64,000 nucleotides of DNA from Dendrophyllia cribrosa (lineage: Eukaryota; Cnidaria; Anthozoa; Scleractinia; Dendrophylliidae): the NCBI GenBank assembly GCA_024195265.1, contig JAJLRJ010000004.1:3864159-3928158 (forward strand). The letters run 5' to 3'. The notes under the pieces were generated by a model. It was not told where the DNA came from and did no database searches. It worked only from the letters and a program-made list of their open reading frames with translations. This document shows, in pieces, positions 48,422 to 60,890 of the stretch; the first letter of the stretch is position 1, and every line of letters starts with the position of its first letter. The position numbers and the translations under genes are program-made.

Positions 48422-50349
48422 CTTGCCGAATCCAACACTCTTGAAAGTGTGCTTCTAAAGGAAAGTTGTAAGCATTTATAGCTCTAGAGTGTTTGCATTT
48501 GATGCCATACTTGTAAGCTTGTCAGAAATAGTTTGCAAACATTGCTAATGACATCGAATTGATATTTGAGTTGTCGAACCTGTAAAATGTGGACCTGAAG
48601 AATTTATATTGTCAATGCCATTCAAACTACTGTAATGAACTCAAGGCTTCTTCTTGTGAAACGTATGGAAATAAAAATGCCGGAATATACCTTTTCAGAC
48701 TGAATCCCAGTATTGATATTCGGAGGTTGGCTAGCGCATAAAAAAGAGAAATAAATCGATTGCGCACAGCCGGTATCGTGTAGTTTTTATCTTAACCTTG
48801 AGTGCCGTATGGGTCTGTACTCAGTTGCAGTTTTTCTGTAAGCCACATAGAAAAGGGTAAACATTTCAACGTGTTTTTATAGCTGAATAACATGTATTCC
48901 ATATGCTTTATTCACATAAAATCATTTTCTCTTGGCTTCAATTATTGCTCTTTGTGTTTTGTGGTAAAGTGTTTATAATAAGTTGCTAACAGAGCTTTCA
49001 ACAAACTTATACAGCTGGCTCTAACACAAACTAAGAGGTTCCGCGAAGCAATCATTCAATGGAACTACGTGATGAAAACGGTAAATATATACAAACAATG
49101 TTAATGGCTAAAAAATATATATATGTGTTTTCTTAAGGAACAATATAATGCATATCGGTAAATTAAACAGTGTTTTACGTCCTGCCCTAAGCAGATACCG
49201 TGTTGTCAGAAATAAAAACAAATATATTTTCTCGGTTTGTTTTTAATGCGCAAACATTTCTCAGGACATTGAAGGGATGTTTATATTGAGGAAAGCTGAA
49301 GGATGTGGACTAGAAATTTCTCAGCCTTAAATGACTTTCAAAAAAAAGCAATGAAAATGGAGCCCGGTTGAAATAATTCAGTAAGAATGGCAACTCATAG
49401 TAATATAAAACATGTCGGGTATTTTTGGTCAAGATAAATGTCTGCCGGTTTACAAGCTAGCAATCTAGCAGAGTGCGGAATCCTTGACTTTAAAGAGGCT
49501 ACGTGATGTCGTCATTTTTAGTTTTACTTCAAAAAAATTAAAGCCAAAATACATATATATTTATATCAGTGACAACTCAAGAAAAACAACACATCGTCCA
49601 GTTTGTTTTGAATTATTATACTAGTGCTCTAAGAGTAATACTACAAGGACAGAAATAGCAACTTGAAACAATTGGGCCAATTGTTTCCACTTTGCAAAAT
49701 ATACTAAAAGATATGACACTGAACCCAATGCATTCAGTTCTATACCATGTCAGTAATAATAATAAATGAAAACCAATTATATTTTCCCCTTTTAAGGAGC
49801 GCGAGGCGTTGATGTACAAACATTCTACAAACATTTTACATGCATATCCCATAAAGTGAAAACAAATAAATCAAGAGAAGACCAATTTTATGGACAAACA
49901 TAACTATTTTAACATGTTTTAACAGCTGAATCATTTTTACTGATACCCTTTTTAACTGTTATTCCAGGGGGAAGTACTATCCAGATATTAGAACTCCTTA
50001 AAAGCAACCTGTGTATTTGTCATTAACGTCTTGTCAACAGCACTCAGCAACACTTTGAAACAACTATAGAAAATTTATTAGAATATGAAATGCTTTTTCT
50101 TCCTCTCCTGCCACGATCATCTGGTTAGAGATACATTTTTATATAACTGTTTTTATCTTTAGGAATTTAGTATTTTTAGAATTTTTCTACTTATTCTTTT
50201 TCTCTATTTATCTATTATTTAACTCAGGACCTTTCTGAAAACTACTTCGATGAGAGGAGTCTCCTGAAAACATATTGTTATTATCTATTCTTAGCAAGGA
50301 TTTCTTCTTAGCGACCACTCGAATATCATAAGGGTAAAAGAAAACGTTT
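48422..50349. other. Upstream flank of protease copy 2, then unassigned
   Basis: Up to about 49115 it matches the flank of copy 1. The rest is unique AT-rich sequence with no recognised gene or repeat structure. Confidence 0.45.
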
Positions 50350-50612
50350 CGCACGAGCCACAGGCCTAGAGGCCCACACGTCCAGAGCCGCTTAACCAGA
50401 GACGTGAAGGAGTAGTACTGCTGCTTCTGGGTGCTTGGTTAGTCCATCGCAGGGTTTGTAGAGCGGTAATCCCCAGCATAACATCGCCGGTATCCATTAA
50501 AAGAAACAATGTGGGTAAAGTTTCTTGTCTAAGGAAACAGGGAACCAAGCCTCGAACCATGTACCAACCTTCAAACTAAAAGTACAATGCGCTTCACCAT
50601 CGCGCCTCCACG
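50350..50612 (-). mobile_element. tRNA-derived SINE-like element
   Basis: Read on the minus strand, the unit opens GGAGGCGCGATGGTGAAGCG, which resembles a tRNA A box (compare TGGCNNAGTGG). About 40 bases later it has GGTTCGAGGCTTG, which resembles a B box. The tail contains GGCGATGTTATGCTGGGGAT and a GGCCTCTAGGCCT palindrome. Two pol III boxes at tRNA spacing suggest a SINE; only one copy is in the window. Confidence 0.45.
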
Positions 50613-52226
50613 CGCCCTTGATAAAGAACATTTCATTTTCTTAACTTTTTAGCCAATGTCGACGGCCTTTCCCAAGCGACTATCACTGGACCTCTCGTAG
50701 GCAACCGCCATTTCTTGGCGATCCTCCTTTTCTGTCAGATTAGATGTTCTAAGCGGTCAAATAAATGTAATAATTATATTGCACTTCAGATTGACTAGAC
50801 AAGTAGTATTCGTGGATTAAAATTAATCATTATGAGACAAAGGCTGCCGTTTGTGATATCCTACATGTACTTTATTGAATTCACGATACAATTGAAATAT
50901 TTTCAAGTTTTCGAAATCTCAAATTAATAACCACCTCCTACTAGAGAGCCAACTTTAGCTGTCATATCAGGTAAGTATCTATGTTCCCCTGTATTTGAAG
51001 ACCTGCGATAAAAAGAACTCTATGAAATAACCCAGACCTTTATTCTTGCAAATATCAAACTAGCGATTTGAAAGATAAATTTTAATTTTGTTCTAAATTT
51101 CAACGGCTTTCTTTGTTCCCCTAGTCAAAAGGAAATGCCGAAATCCATTCATACCAAGTTTTAATTTATGTTTTATTGTTTTCATTGTTTCATTGAGTCA
51201 GTGAGGAAGTGAAAAATTAATGGTCCTCCGTTATCTCCCTGCATTGGGTTAAAGTGTTAATGGTCAAGAAAATAGCCCATAGTGTTTACACTGATGGCTT
51301 GATAAGTGCATAACTACATCTCTGTAGAAACATCGGTATCATAGACCTCTTTCATAATGGCGGCCGATTTAATTATTCTTTTATATGTATGTTAATTAGC
51401 CTCACTGGCCTCGGTAACATGTGCAAAATTCAAAAGAATTTTTACTCTAAAATGAGGCCAGTGATGCTAATTAACATACATATAAAAGAATAAATAAATC
51501 GGCGCCATTATGAAAGAGGTCTATGTTTTTCTTTTTCGGTGTTTGAAAGAAAAATGCAGTGGCATGCAGTGTGTTGTCATTAGTACAACTGTGACTGAAA
51601 AATAATTAAAGGGTAATTTCCGAAGAAAATTACCCAGAGCTTTTCTGTCGCTAATAGAAGTTCATGCAAATATAGATTTTACAATAGACTACTTAACCCT
51701 CCGACGTACACTCCGTACCACTCCCCCGCCCCATTGTAGGACCGAGGCTGCAGCGAGAGAGTTATATTTAACGGGTAAGGCGTTCAGGAGCAGGGTGGAG
51801 GCGGTTCGTTTCCAGTCACTTGCTATTAATTACATGTATTGGTATAAATCTAATAGCGTTCAATCACGAATGCGCTACACTACGCTACTCACTATCTTTT
51901 CTGTTGTAGAAAGTGAGTAGAGTGAGTCGCCTAATGGCGGCCGCTTCTTCGCGTTTTCGAAGTGTCTGTGAAGAGTATTTGTTGTTAATTTTTGAACGTC
52001 TAGTAGATTTATTCTAAAATGATTAGATTATTCGCTCTTGATTTCTATAGCGTGATAATTGATTCGGGCTTCGCTCTCATCAACTATCATGCGACAGATA
52101 TTTTGAGCTCATAATCAATTGTTAAATATATAATCGGATCATTACTACAAGTGTGACGTCACATAAGTACCGCACGTTGCAGTTACTGACGCCATTGAAG
52201 GAAAGAGAGGATGGAATATTGCCATT
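50613..52226. other. Unassigned apart from one MITE
   Basis: AT-rich sequence with no recognised coding exon. The MITE 51339-51525 lies within it. The rest has no repeat structure I could identify. Confidence 0.4.
51339..51525. mobile_element. Long-TIR MITE
   Basis: The arms begin CATAGACCTCTTTCATAATG and are complementary over about 60 bp, with a GGCGGCCGATTT / AAATCGGCGCC difference. A diverged half copy (left arm and middle) occurs at about 52405-52515 inside another element, which shows it is a dispersed family. Confidence 0.75.
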
Positions 52227-52720
52227 GGCCCAATTTATACTAGAGACGAATTATCCGTCTATACGGGTTATCCGTCAGACAGACAACCCGACTAGATATA
52301 AATCGGAAAACGAATTTTGACATATGCATGAGACGAATCGCGAAGGATGTTGTGTATGTTATGTTACGTTTATGTTATGTTTAGACCGTGTGGAAGTCTG
52401 GATACTGTAGACCTTCTTCATAAGTGGCAGCCGATTAATTACTCTTTTGTATTCATGCTGATGAACATGACTAGCCTCGATAGCACGTGCAATATTCAAA
52501 AGAATTTTTACCAGAAAAGTCGAAAGCCGTCTTTGTTTTCCGTCCATTAAAAAAATTTAGAGACGAATTATCCGTCTTACACGGGTTATCCGTCTGTTAG
52601 CACGTCTTCAAGATGTGTTATCAAATGAATTTTGCCACAAAATTCGACTAAACACCGAATTTATATCTAGACGGATTATCCGTCTAAGATGGATAATTAG
52701 TCTCTTGTATAAATCCGGCC
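52227..52720. mobile_element. GGCC-ended TIR element
   Basis: The ends GGCCCAATTTATACTAGAGAC and the complement of GTCTCTTGTATAAATCCGGCC are inverted over about 33 bp with a few mismatches, and ATT flanks both. ATTATCCGTCT phrases are iterated near both ends. A half copy of the 51339 MITE is nested inside. No transposase was seen. GGCC tips suggest a Harbinger-related family, though the duplication is ATT rather than TWA. Confidence 0.6.
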
Positions 52721-52860
52721 ATTATTTACAACATAATTGACCGTAACTGTCTAAGCTTTGTTGAGAATATTGCTCTTGTGTATATACTTTAGACAAAGCA
52801 ATAAACGCGGCTTTGGGTAAATTAACGCGGTATAATTTTCATTTCATTTTAATTTCCGAA

Positions 52861-53000
52861 ATGCGTTGTGGCAAACAGGGGCGCGCATGAGCACTGATGG
52901 GCAAGTAGGGTCACATTCTGGCAAGCATGGGCACACATGGGCATGCATTGGCAAACATGGACAAGCATGAGCAGGCGATAGCATGCATGGGAAAGTAGAG
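52861..53000. repeat. 10-bp degenerate repeats of the decayed second element copy
   Basis: Around a dozen GGCAAGCATG-like units, the complement of the repeats at 31505-31660. They directly precede the recombinase remnant, on the side where its promoter would be. Confidence 0.65.
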
Positions 53001-53006
53001 GAAAAA

Positions 53007-53720
53007 ACTGTATGGATTTGACTCGTTGATTCTGACCGACACAACATGCAAGTACTCGATGGGGACATCCCTTTCGTAAGGCCCATGCTAAAACCCCAGT
53101 GCAACTTTGTTTTGGTCACGAGAAATGGAGGCTAACACAGCAAATTGGACGACGTCAGGAGCAAATTGGTCTTTGAAGCAATTGGAAAATACATTCATCC
53201 CACACGTTATCGTCAAATTGTCGAAACGCAAAGCCTCAATTAACCTGCTTACTAGCAAAAAGCAAAACATTTTGTCAGAAGACCAAACACACAGCTCTGC
53301 TGTTGCCAAAGTACACTATCAAAAGCAGAGATCGCGCGAAGTTGCTGTGAAGGCCCACGAGTGTCTACAAAAGCAACAAGGCAAAGGATCGGAGGTGGAC
53401 AAGGACGTCAACGCGAGGTTTCGCGCTTCAAGTTCAAGTTCAACTTTAACTTTATCTTCAACTGACGTTCAGTTGAAACCGAACAGGAGAAAAGCTCGCC
53501 CCTCGGAAAAGAAAGTCCCACCCACGGAGCATTTGTGCGTCCGTAGAAAAGTTCGTCGTTTATTAAAATTTACAGCAGAAGAGGACGATTTTCTAAAGCA
53601 CGGTTTTGGACAGTGGATGGCTATTGAGAGACCCTGATTTGAAAATTCAGAAAGGAAGGATGGCCGATTCTTTGAAAAAAAGGGATGAACTGAAGTTCCT
53701 TTCCAACTGGAAAGCAATTT
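53007..53720 (+). pseudogene. Tyrosine recombinase-Myb remnant (second copy)
   Basis: Closely similar to the C-terminal 40 percent of the protein encoded at 31446-29707, starting near its Lys-containing hairpin (tatggatttgactcg) and running through the Myb-like tail. The HPTRYR block and the KVHYQKQRSREVAVKAHECL block lie in different frames. At least two frame changes and one stop separate them, and the zinc finger and first Arg box are deleted. An AATAAA lies near 53733. It is non-functional. Confidence 0.8.
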
Positions 53721-53939
53721 AGCTTGTTCTCGAATAAACACCTCCTGTAAAAAAAAACTATCAAATATACGCCCGGGGCGTTTATTTCATTTGCAGAAGC
53801 AAATCTCGCATAATATATGGCAACGGAAATCTTAAATATGCACTTCTAATTTAGAGCAATTGGTAGTCTTTCAATATAACTCATATCTGTCTCCTACTGG
53901 TAAACTATTTAGTGACGAAAATGCAACGACTGGCTGCAT

Positions 53940-54522
53940 TACTTAACACAACTGTAAATAATTATTGCTGTGACTGAAAGAACGATGTCAGTTTCTTTTG
54001 CCTCTTGGGCGTCGGCTGACTCTGTAAAAGAGATCGTTTTCTTGGTGTGCACATCATCGCCGGCAATGGTGGACAGGCAGGTTGCACTTCCGGTACTGCG
54101 CAACTTTTCAGCGGATTTATAGCTCACCCGTTTTGCGTCTGACACGCAACCCAATACGAGACGGCCGGGAATACCTGCTTTCCTGGCGATGATATTTGGA
54201 AAGCATTAATTGACGACTCGTCGTTCGACTCATCGCTGTCTCTTGAACTTTGTGGCGTTTTCCGCGTTTTTGTGTCCAATTTCGACGTACTTATTGCGGG
54301 AAAGAAAAAGCTGACTTCTTGACTTTTGACAATTTTAAATCACATTCGTCTCGTTTGTCGCAGAACCAATTCCACGCTGTGTCAATTTCTTCGTCTTGTA
54401 CGGGCCAAATGCATTTAAAGCCGACAACGGAGCACTATTTTTCCACTCTTGCGATGATGTTGCATTCGTTCTGCTTTGTCACGAATAAGTTTACTGTTGA
54501 GCTGTGAACACGGCTTACTCAT
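53940..54522 (-). pseudogene. Remnant of the SF3-like helicase gene's 5' part (second copy)
   Basis: Read on the minus strand from ATG 54522, it shows weak but ordered similarity to the first two exons of the helicase gene at 25523: PCSQLNSK versus PCRQLNSE, a CSVV block, a W..C..RDECD versus W..VCKTRDACD block, AFSFPAIST versus AFFFSAIST, and VSYWVACQTQNG versus ISYWIALTTPNG. Stops and frame changes break it. The place of intron 1 is filled without an intron. The ATPase domain is not present. Together with 53007-53720 it recreates the convergent helicase/recombinase pair in opposite orientation. Confidence 0.6.
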
Positions 54523-56959
54523 TTTGGTTGTGGGCTAAAGCGGTATTATTTCTCTGTTTAAGTATACTACTCCGAGAAAAGCATCTGAAACATCGACCAA
54601 TCACTGATCGTAAAAGTATTCGAAGGGAATAGAAACTCGCATTTGATTGGGCCAGGTCACTTCTTAGAGAATGATACAATGACATTTGGGAAATAAACCA
54701 CCAATCAGAATTCAGCTCTGTAAACTAATTTATTTTCTCATTTGACCCTGATTTTCGTCTTCATCAAGGAAAAACAAAAAAGTACGGCATTTGTCAATGC
54801 AATATCACTTAAGAAAATAAAAAAATACGTAGCTATACGTAGCGCGAATTTGATTTTTTTATGCTCTTATTCGTTGCCCGGGCCGAGCTGCAGCCTCTCG
54901 TTCTAGTGCATCCTGGCCTTGCCTCGATTTTCAACATCACGACCGCACTGCATGCTGGGATATAGCGAGAATTTTGGACAGGATTGGTTCCTTCCCCCAC
55001 ATATTTCATATTTATACTAAGTCCACATCCACTCCGATTTACCACCGAAATTTCGCGCTTGTTGTATTCTTCAGTGGTCGCAAATTCCAAAATTTGCCGT
55101 GGAAGGTCAAGAAATTTATAAGTAGTGGAGTCCCAAGGCTACTTCGTTTCGGAGCGACCATTTTTCGAGTTCTACAAACAACAAGCCAAATTCGCAAACG
55201 AAGTACATCACCTTACTCGTTTCTTTGAGAAAGTGGACTTTTAGCTACCTTCGCGCTTAATGATGCTCATCAGGCAGCTACTAAAGATGAAAAATGGCTG
55301 TAAACTTACCAAAAATCGCATACAAACCATGTTGGAGCCTTTATTATAGCTTAACGAAGCAAAAACACTACGTCAGAATGACGTTTCTAGAAAACTCGAG
55401 CCTTCGGTATTTTAGAACAGCAACACTTTCCATGGTAACCCCAAATATGGAGTCACGAAATCCTATGGATCGTTTATATGCAGAAAATCACTCAAAAACG
55501 TAAAAAGTCACTGACGACAATGAATTAACATGAACAGATCGTAAAGGTGCGACATCACCAGCGGTCGAGATTTCTTTTATAGGCATCGACGTTACACTGG
55601 GTGACGTCAATTGGAGCTTTGTCGCGGTTTTGTTGCTAGGCAACTGCAGGACACCATCGCGAATTATATAAAGTCAACCCGAGATTCCATCGCCCTACAG
55701 CGATCCACGCGCGATCCCCACGCGCGACAAATTTATAACCTCGCTACGCTCGGACTTCGACACTCGCTTCACGAGGATTAAAGAAATAAAAAAACGCACC
55801 AAGTGCATTGTTGAATTATATAAGCAAGCGGGAATTTTTGGGAACACACTTCTCGAGTGTTCGAAAAAATTCGCAAATGCTTTTTTTGTTATTTTATAAA
55901 ATGAAAATGGTTATAATAAACCTTACGTCACGCGCGTGCTTTACCGAGTTATAATGAACTCGGTTTAACCAATCATAGCGCGCGCATTTCCTTGAGCATT
56001 TTATAAAATCTGATAAAACATGATTTTTCAGCTGATCAGAGTGTGCGAACTTCCAATTTTTCCAATGTTTAGTTAACCACTCAAACGAGGGACACTAAGC
56101 CTGTTTTTATTTACAATAAGAATATTTTTTTTACCATTTTAATATTTTACAAAATGAAATTTGGGATTTTTGTTTAATTTGATTTTTGGCACTTTCGGGA
56201 GTTAAAGGGGTAATGCTAATCGTTTAATTAACTGTTGATGTCCTGTTGCAATCGGTGTGTGCGACATTTGCAACTCTCAGCGTTAATCACAACTCATTCC
56301 TATAACTGCAACTTTGGCGAACTTTTCCATAATTAAATTGATAACCGCGAAAACTTTCGTAATACTGTCACGGGCACCCAAACCCAAGGTAACTCTTGCT
56401 TAAAGCATAGCGTATGCTATGCTTTAAGATGGGCTAAAAAAAATCTCGCGCCAATTTCTCAACCAATCAGAAGTAAAACCAAAACCATGAACCATAATGA
56501 ATTAGTCGCACGCACTTTCCCGCGCTTGTCGTCGGCTGCATGTATTTTGTTCTTTCTTTTACAAGGGTTTAAGGGTGGAGGGGCCGGCTTCCCGAGCCCG
56601 GTGTTTTTTACATCCCTGTGTTTTCGACCTCTAAGAATCCTGGTATCATTTTTGACGAAAAAAATTGTTGCGAACTTGCTCTAATCGATCAGCAAAAGCG
56701 AACTGACGGAAAAGCCTTCTCTGTTGACTTTTAATTATTTGCCTTTAAATAATTTTTGAATAAATCTAGATTCAAATAATTTTCTGCTTCTTTTTTATTA
56801 TACCCCCGGGACATTTGCAGTTTTGTCCCAGTCATGATCATGAGGCATTTGCCAATTTTTTTTCCCGAAATGCTAATGCCCGGGGGTTGTCACGGGGGGA
56901 CACTGCTGGAATTCACTGATGCATAGTTATGACAAATGACGACCGCATTAGAGAGCTTA
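54523..56959. other. Unassigned with dispersed repeats
   Basis: No gene is recognised. 55.63-55.80 kb repeats the GGCAACTGCAGGACACCATC phrase of 20.69 kb. A small palindrome with 12-bp arms (CTTAAAGCATAG / CTATGCTTTAAG) is at 56400-56429. Around 56.80-56.90 kb a CCCCCGGGACATTTG / CCCGGGGGTTG pair looks like the ends of a short foldback unit. Confidence 0.4.
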
Positions 56960-57146
56960 AAGGCTGGTTTTCACTAGCGCATAAGCATAAGCACAAGCCA
57001 ACATACGCAGACTCAGTAACGTGTTATTCATTAGTTCCAATTGTTTGAACAAAACAGAAGAATAGGCACTAATGATCAACGTGTTACTGAGTCTGCGTAT
57101 GTTGGCTTGTGCTTATGCTTATGCGCTAGTGAAAACCAGCCTTAAG
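56960..57146. mobile_element. MITE with 65-bp inverted ends
   Basis: The arms begin AGGCTGGTTTTCACTAGCGC and include AAGCACAAGCCAACATACGC. They are almost perfectly complementary and enclose about 55 bp. TTAA-like bases flank both ends. No coding region. Confidence 0.8.
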
Positions 57147-57544
57147 CAACGACTAGACAACGCCATGGAAAACGTCACTTGAAAAAAGGATTCACGCTTT
57201 TTAAAACTTCTTTGCAGTTGCTCCAATTTGTTTAGTTTGTTTAATGTGACTGCATTGTCCAGCAGCTGAATTTGAAGGGATGGCTTTCCAGTTCAAAAAA
57301 AAGGAAAATTGACCGTCGTGTGTTCACGTTCTCCACAAAACCTTTAATTTGATCATTTGACGTTGTTGTTTTGCAGGGAACGGCAAAGAAATGTACGAAA
57401 ATGTAAAACGCACGTGCAACACGTGCAGAGGCATTGTTTTCGCTCATTAAACCTATAGTTTTGTGCCGTTCTCGCTGCCGTCGCCGTCGTGGTTGCTTAA
57501 GCTCCGTAATGTATTGGCGTTGACGACTGTTTATGAGGGTTATT

Positions 57545-57955
57545 AAAGGGATGGTTTCACGGTTCGGCACAGATTAAAATGCTTTATTCGCTTTCTTACC
57601 AATTTTATCGGTTAAAAAAAAAACATTCACATTTACTTCAATAATCACATACTATAATTAGTCCAAACAAAGCGAAGGATGACCAAAATTCACAGAACAT
57701 TTCGACGGATTACACCGACAAAGTCAACACTGAATAAAACCTTTGACCCAAAGGATTTATTCTACGCTCTGGTGGTTTTCATGGCACACATGGGTATGTT
57801 TAATCATCTATTCAATCAGCTGACTGACCGCGACATTTTCACGGGAAAATTTCCCGCCAGAGTTATCTACTCGCTTCCGATTGGTGTAAACAATAACATT
57901 TGATGGGTAACGTCATAGCTTGCACATGCGCGGAACCGTGAAACTCTCCCTTTAA
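57545..57955. mobile_element. MITE with TTAAAGGGA ends
   Basis: TTAAAGGGATGGTTTCACGG at the left and CCGTGAAACTCTCCCTTTAA at the right are inverted with a few mismatches. Enclosed is a short frame (57679-57903) that is probably chance. The target duplication is unclear, possibly TTAA shared with the tips. Confidence 0.6.
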
Positions 57956-58395
57956 GAGCGATACTGACTGAGTCGGATGAAAGCGCACGTGATTGGATAA
58001 GAGCGCATGAAAGTTGATTGACGTTCATCGGAGGTTATGGAGCGCAAGAATATGGCTGCATGCTGTATGAGCGTATACGACATCACACTATAGTTGACGA
58101 GTAAGCCATCGATATGGGCCTTTATCACGCCCCGCCATTCTGTATTAAAACAAAAGATTTACCCCCCAAACCTCGCAGTGAATAAGTTGAGAGCGAGGTT
58201 AAGCAGGGGAAAACAAAGCATTTTATTCTCCTGGGAATCAACATGGCCGCCGTGTGATAAAGGCCCAAAGGATTGAAACACTTAAAAGGTAATGAAAGTA
58301 CAGTGATAAACGAGAGCGAATGATGCTGCGTGAGAATTGACCTGAGGTTAGCAGAGTTGATATGAGGAAATATATAAAAAATAACTAGAACGAAA

Positions 58396-60460
58396 AGTTG
58401 ATTTAAGCGCGTATGAAAGTTTGTTATACCACACGAATGTTGCCATACTCAGGAGCGCTTAACGTTGTTGGTATACTGAGAAAGAGTTGATAATTAATAG
58501 CGCACGAGAGTTAACGAGATTGAATGATCCTGCATTGGTGTTGACGACGCAATAAAAAGGTGGTTTTATCAGTGATGTGAGATCGATAAGAGTGCACGAA
58601 CACGAAGGTCGACAAAAAGAAGTGGTAATTGATTCGGGTATACAGGAGTTCACAAGGACGCGCGGTAGTTGATGAGAGCGTGCGATATTTATGGGCAGTG
58701 CAATAGGCTGACCAATGAAGTTTGACGAGAAGGCTAGAAAGTCTACGACAGCGTAACAAGGTAGACAGGAGGGCATGAGAGTTTACAAGAGCCTACGAGG
58801 GCCGACGAGAGCGCGGAAGAGTTGATGAGAACGTACGAAGGTTGATGAGTGGGCATATTTGAATGATGGGAGCGCATGATTACTGATGAAATCGTATGAA
58901 CTGACTGCGGACAAAAGCCGCCGAGAGTCGAGTTGGCGTACGAAGTTGCAATAGTATATTGGAGGTTCTCATAGTGTGTTCGTATCAACGAGAGCGCAGA
59001 TGAGTGAACGAAAAAACATGTGTATATAAATTAAAGACAGCGCACGAGGATTGGTGAGAGGGCACGAGAGTTGATGAAGACGTACTTAACGGTTGAAGAG
59101 AGCACATACGATTGATGAGAGCGTTTGCAAGGCATGAGAAATTACGAGAACTTGAAGAGACAACCGTGAAGTGAGAGATAAAAAGAGCGCATGCGAATTT
59201 AAAGGACAGCGTATGAGGTTGGCGAGAGTGCATAATACTTGACGAAAGCGCACTGGGGTTGACGAGAGTGGAAAATAGTCGACGAGAGCGTACAAGAGGT
59301 GACTAGATCTAGAGTGTACGAGGGTCGACGAAAGAGTAATGGATTGACGAAAGCCAGCATGGGATCGTACCAAAGTTAACGAGAGCGAATTAGAAATTAC
59401 GAGAACCCATGATAGTTGACGACAGTGTCCGAAGGTTGATGAGAGCGAATCAGTGAGAGATGGTGAAAGCGCATTCATTACAGTTGACGACAGTGTAAAA
59501 GGATTGACGAGAGCAAATAAGAGATGACGATAACGCACGATAGTTAACGACAGTGTAAGAAGATTGATGAGAACGAGAGCGCGTGACAGTTGACGACAAT
59601 ATCCGAATGTTGATGAGAGCGAATGAGAGACGATGGCGCATGATAGTTGAAGACAGTGTCCGAAAGTGCATAAGAATTGACGAGAGCGAATACAAAATGA
59701 CGAGTGTGAATTATAGTTGACAACAACGAACGAAGGTTGACTGACAAGTCATAAAGTTGAGGAAGGCGTAAGACATGACAAACGCATAAGAAAATTGCCG
59801 AGAACCCCGGTAAGAGTTGATAAAACCATAAGAAAATTCACGAGAGGGAATAAGAGTTGACGATAGAATATGACAAATGATTGCCGAGAGGGAATAAGAA
59901 ATAATGACACTGCATGATAGCTAACGACTGCGTAAAACTCAAGCGCAGAAGTGAGAGACAGCGGAAAGAAAGCTTGATAGTCCACATCATCGTGCGAGGT
60001 TTAACAAAAAGCGAATGATAAATAATGAGAGCGAACAAATGTTGACGAGAACGCCTGAGATTCAAAAACAGCTAAAAAGGGTTTAAGAAAGCGCATGATG
60101 AGGAAATTAAGAAGCGAACGAATCTTCACTAAATGTAGAAGACAACTTACGAGGTTTAACAATAGCGATAAAGACGTATGGATAAAAGCGCACGAGATTT
60201 TATAAGAGCCCATAGGAGCACTTGTGGAGTAATAAGAGTACAGAGCTTGACGAGAGCGAATGCTACGTCATGAGAGTTGACAAGAGCTTGCTAGGGTTTA
60301 CGATAGCGCAATTAAGTGCTGATTAGAGGGCACTTGGATAATTAAGGTTTACAAGAGAGGAACGTTGATTAACACGCATGAAAGTTTGTGGAGTAACGCA
60401 CGAATGTTGCTATAGATAAGGGCGCTTAACGTTGTTTGTATATAGAAGAGTCGATAGTTA
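58396..60460. repeat. Degenerate GTTGACGAGAGCG satellite with direct-repeat edges
   Basis: About 2 kb in which a degenerate 20-23-bp unit, roughly GTTGACGAGAGCGCATGAGA, is repeated many tens of times. A block of about 100 bp containing AGCGCTTAACGTTGTTGGTA lies at the left edge (about 58396-58500) and recurs diverged at the right edge (about 60363-60460). Ser/Leu/Arg-rich frames on the minus strand are by-products. No family is recognised. Confidence 0.75.
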
Positions 60461-60600
60461 ATGATCCACCCAACTCTTGTGTTATTGTACAAAGAATAAA
60501 TTGTTGTTGTTGTTGATCCTGTGTAAGATACGTTGAATGATGGACGAGAGCGCAATTGAGAGTTAATGACAGGGCAGTAAGTTGATATGGTTGTAAATGA
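60461..60600. other. Satellite edge, unassigned
   Basis: It contains a TTGTTGTTGTTG run near 60500 and a few decayed satellite units. Nothing else was recognised. Confidence 0.35.
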
Positions 60601-60890
60601 TCATGATGGTTTCAACATCTTTCAGCATTTGTTGATCAACAAATGTTGAACGATGTTGCAACTTGTTGAATGAGTAGAAAACACATTCAACATTTTAAAA
60701 CGATTGACTGACGATGTTCAACAAGTTGCAACTTGTCAGTTTAACAGAATAGAGCCTGTCATTACTTTTTTTTCACAACGTCCAACATATTGAATGGCCT
60801 ATTTCAATATTCAACTCGGCACTAAACCATTCAACATTTGTTAAACAGCAGTCGCAACACTACGCGCTGATCAACAAATGTTGAACCCGC
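60601..60890. repeat. TTCAACA-rich repeat with inverted phrases
   Basis: GATCAACAAATGTTGAAC occurs at about 60633 and again near 60871. Many TTCAACA/TGTTGAA heptamers lie between, several forming palindromes (CAACATTTGTTG-like). This looks like another element with iterated short motifs. Confidence 0.5.

Noticed and set aside
58459..60213. Ser/Leu/His-rich minus-strand frames
   Set aside because: They follow the period of the degenerate satellite and have no domain or splice structure.
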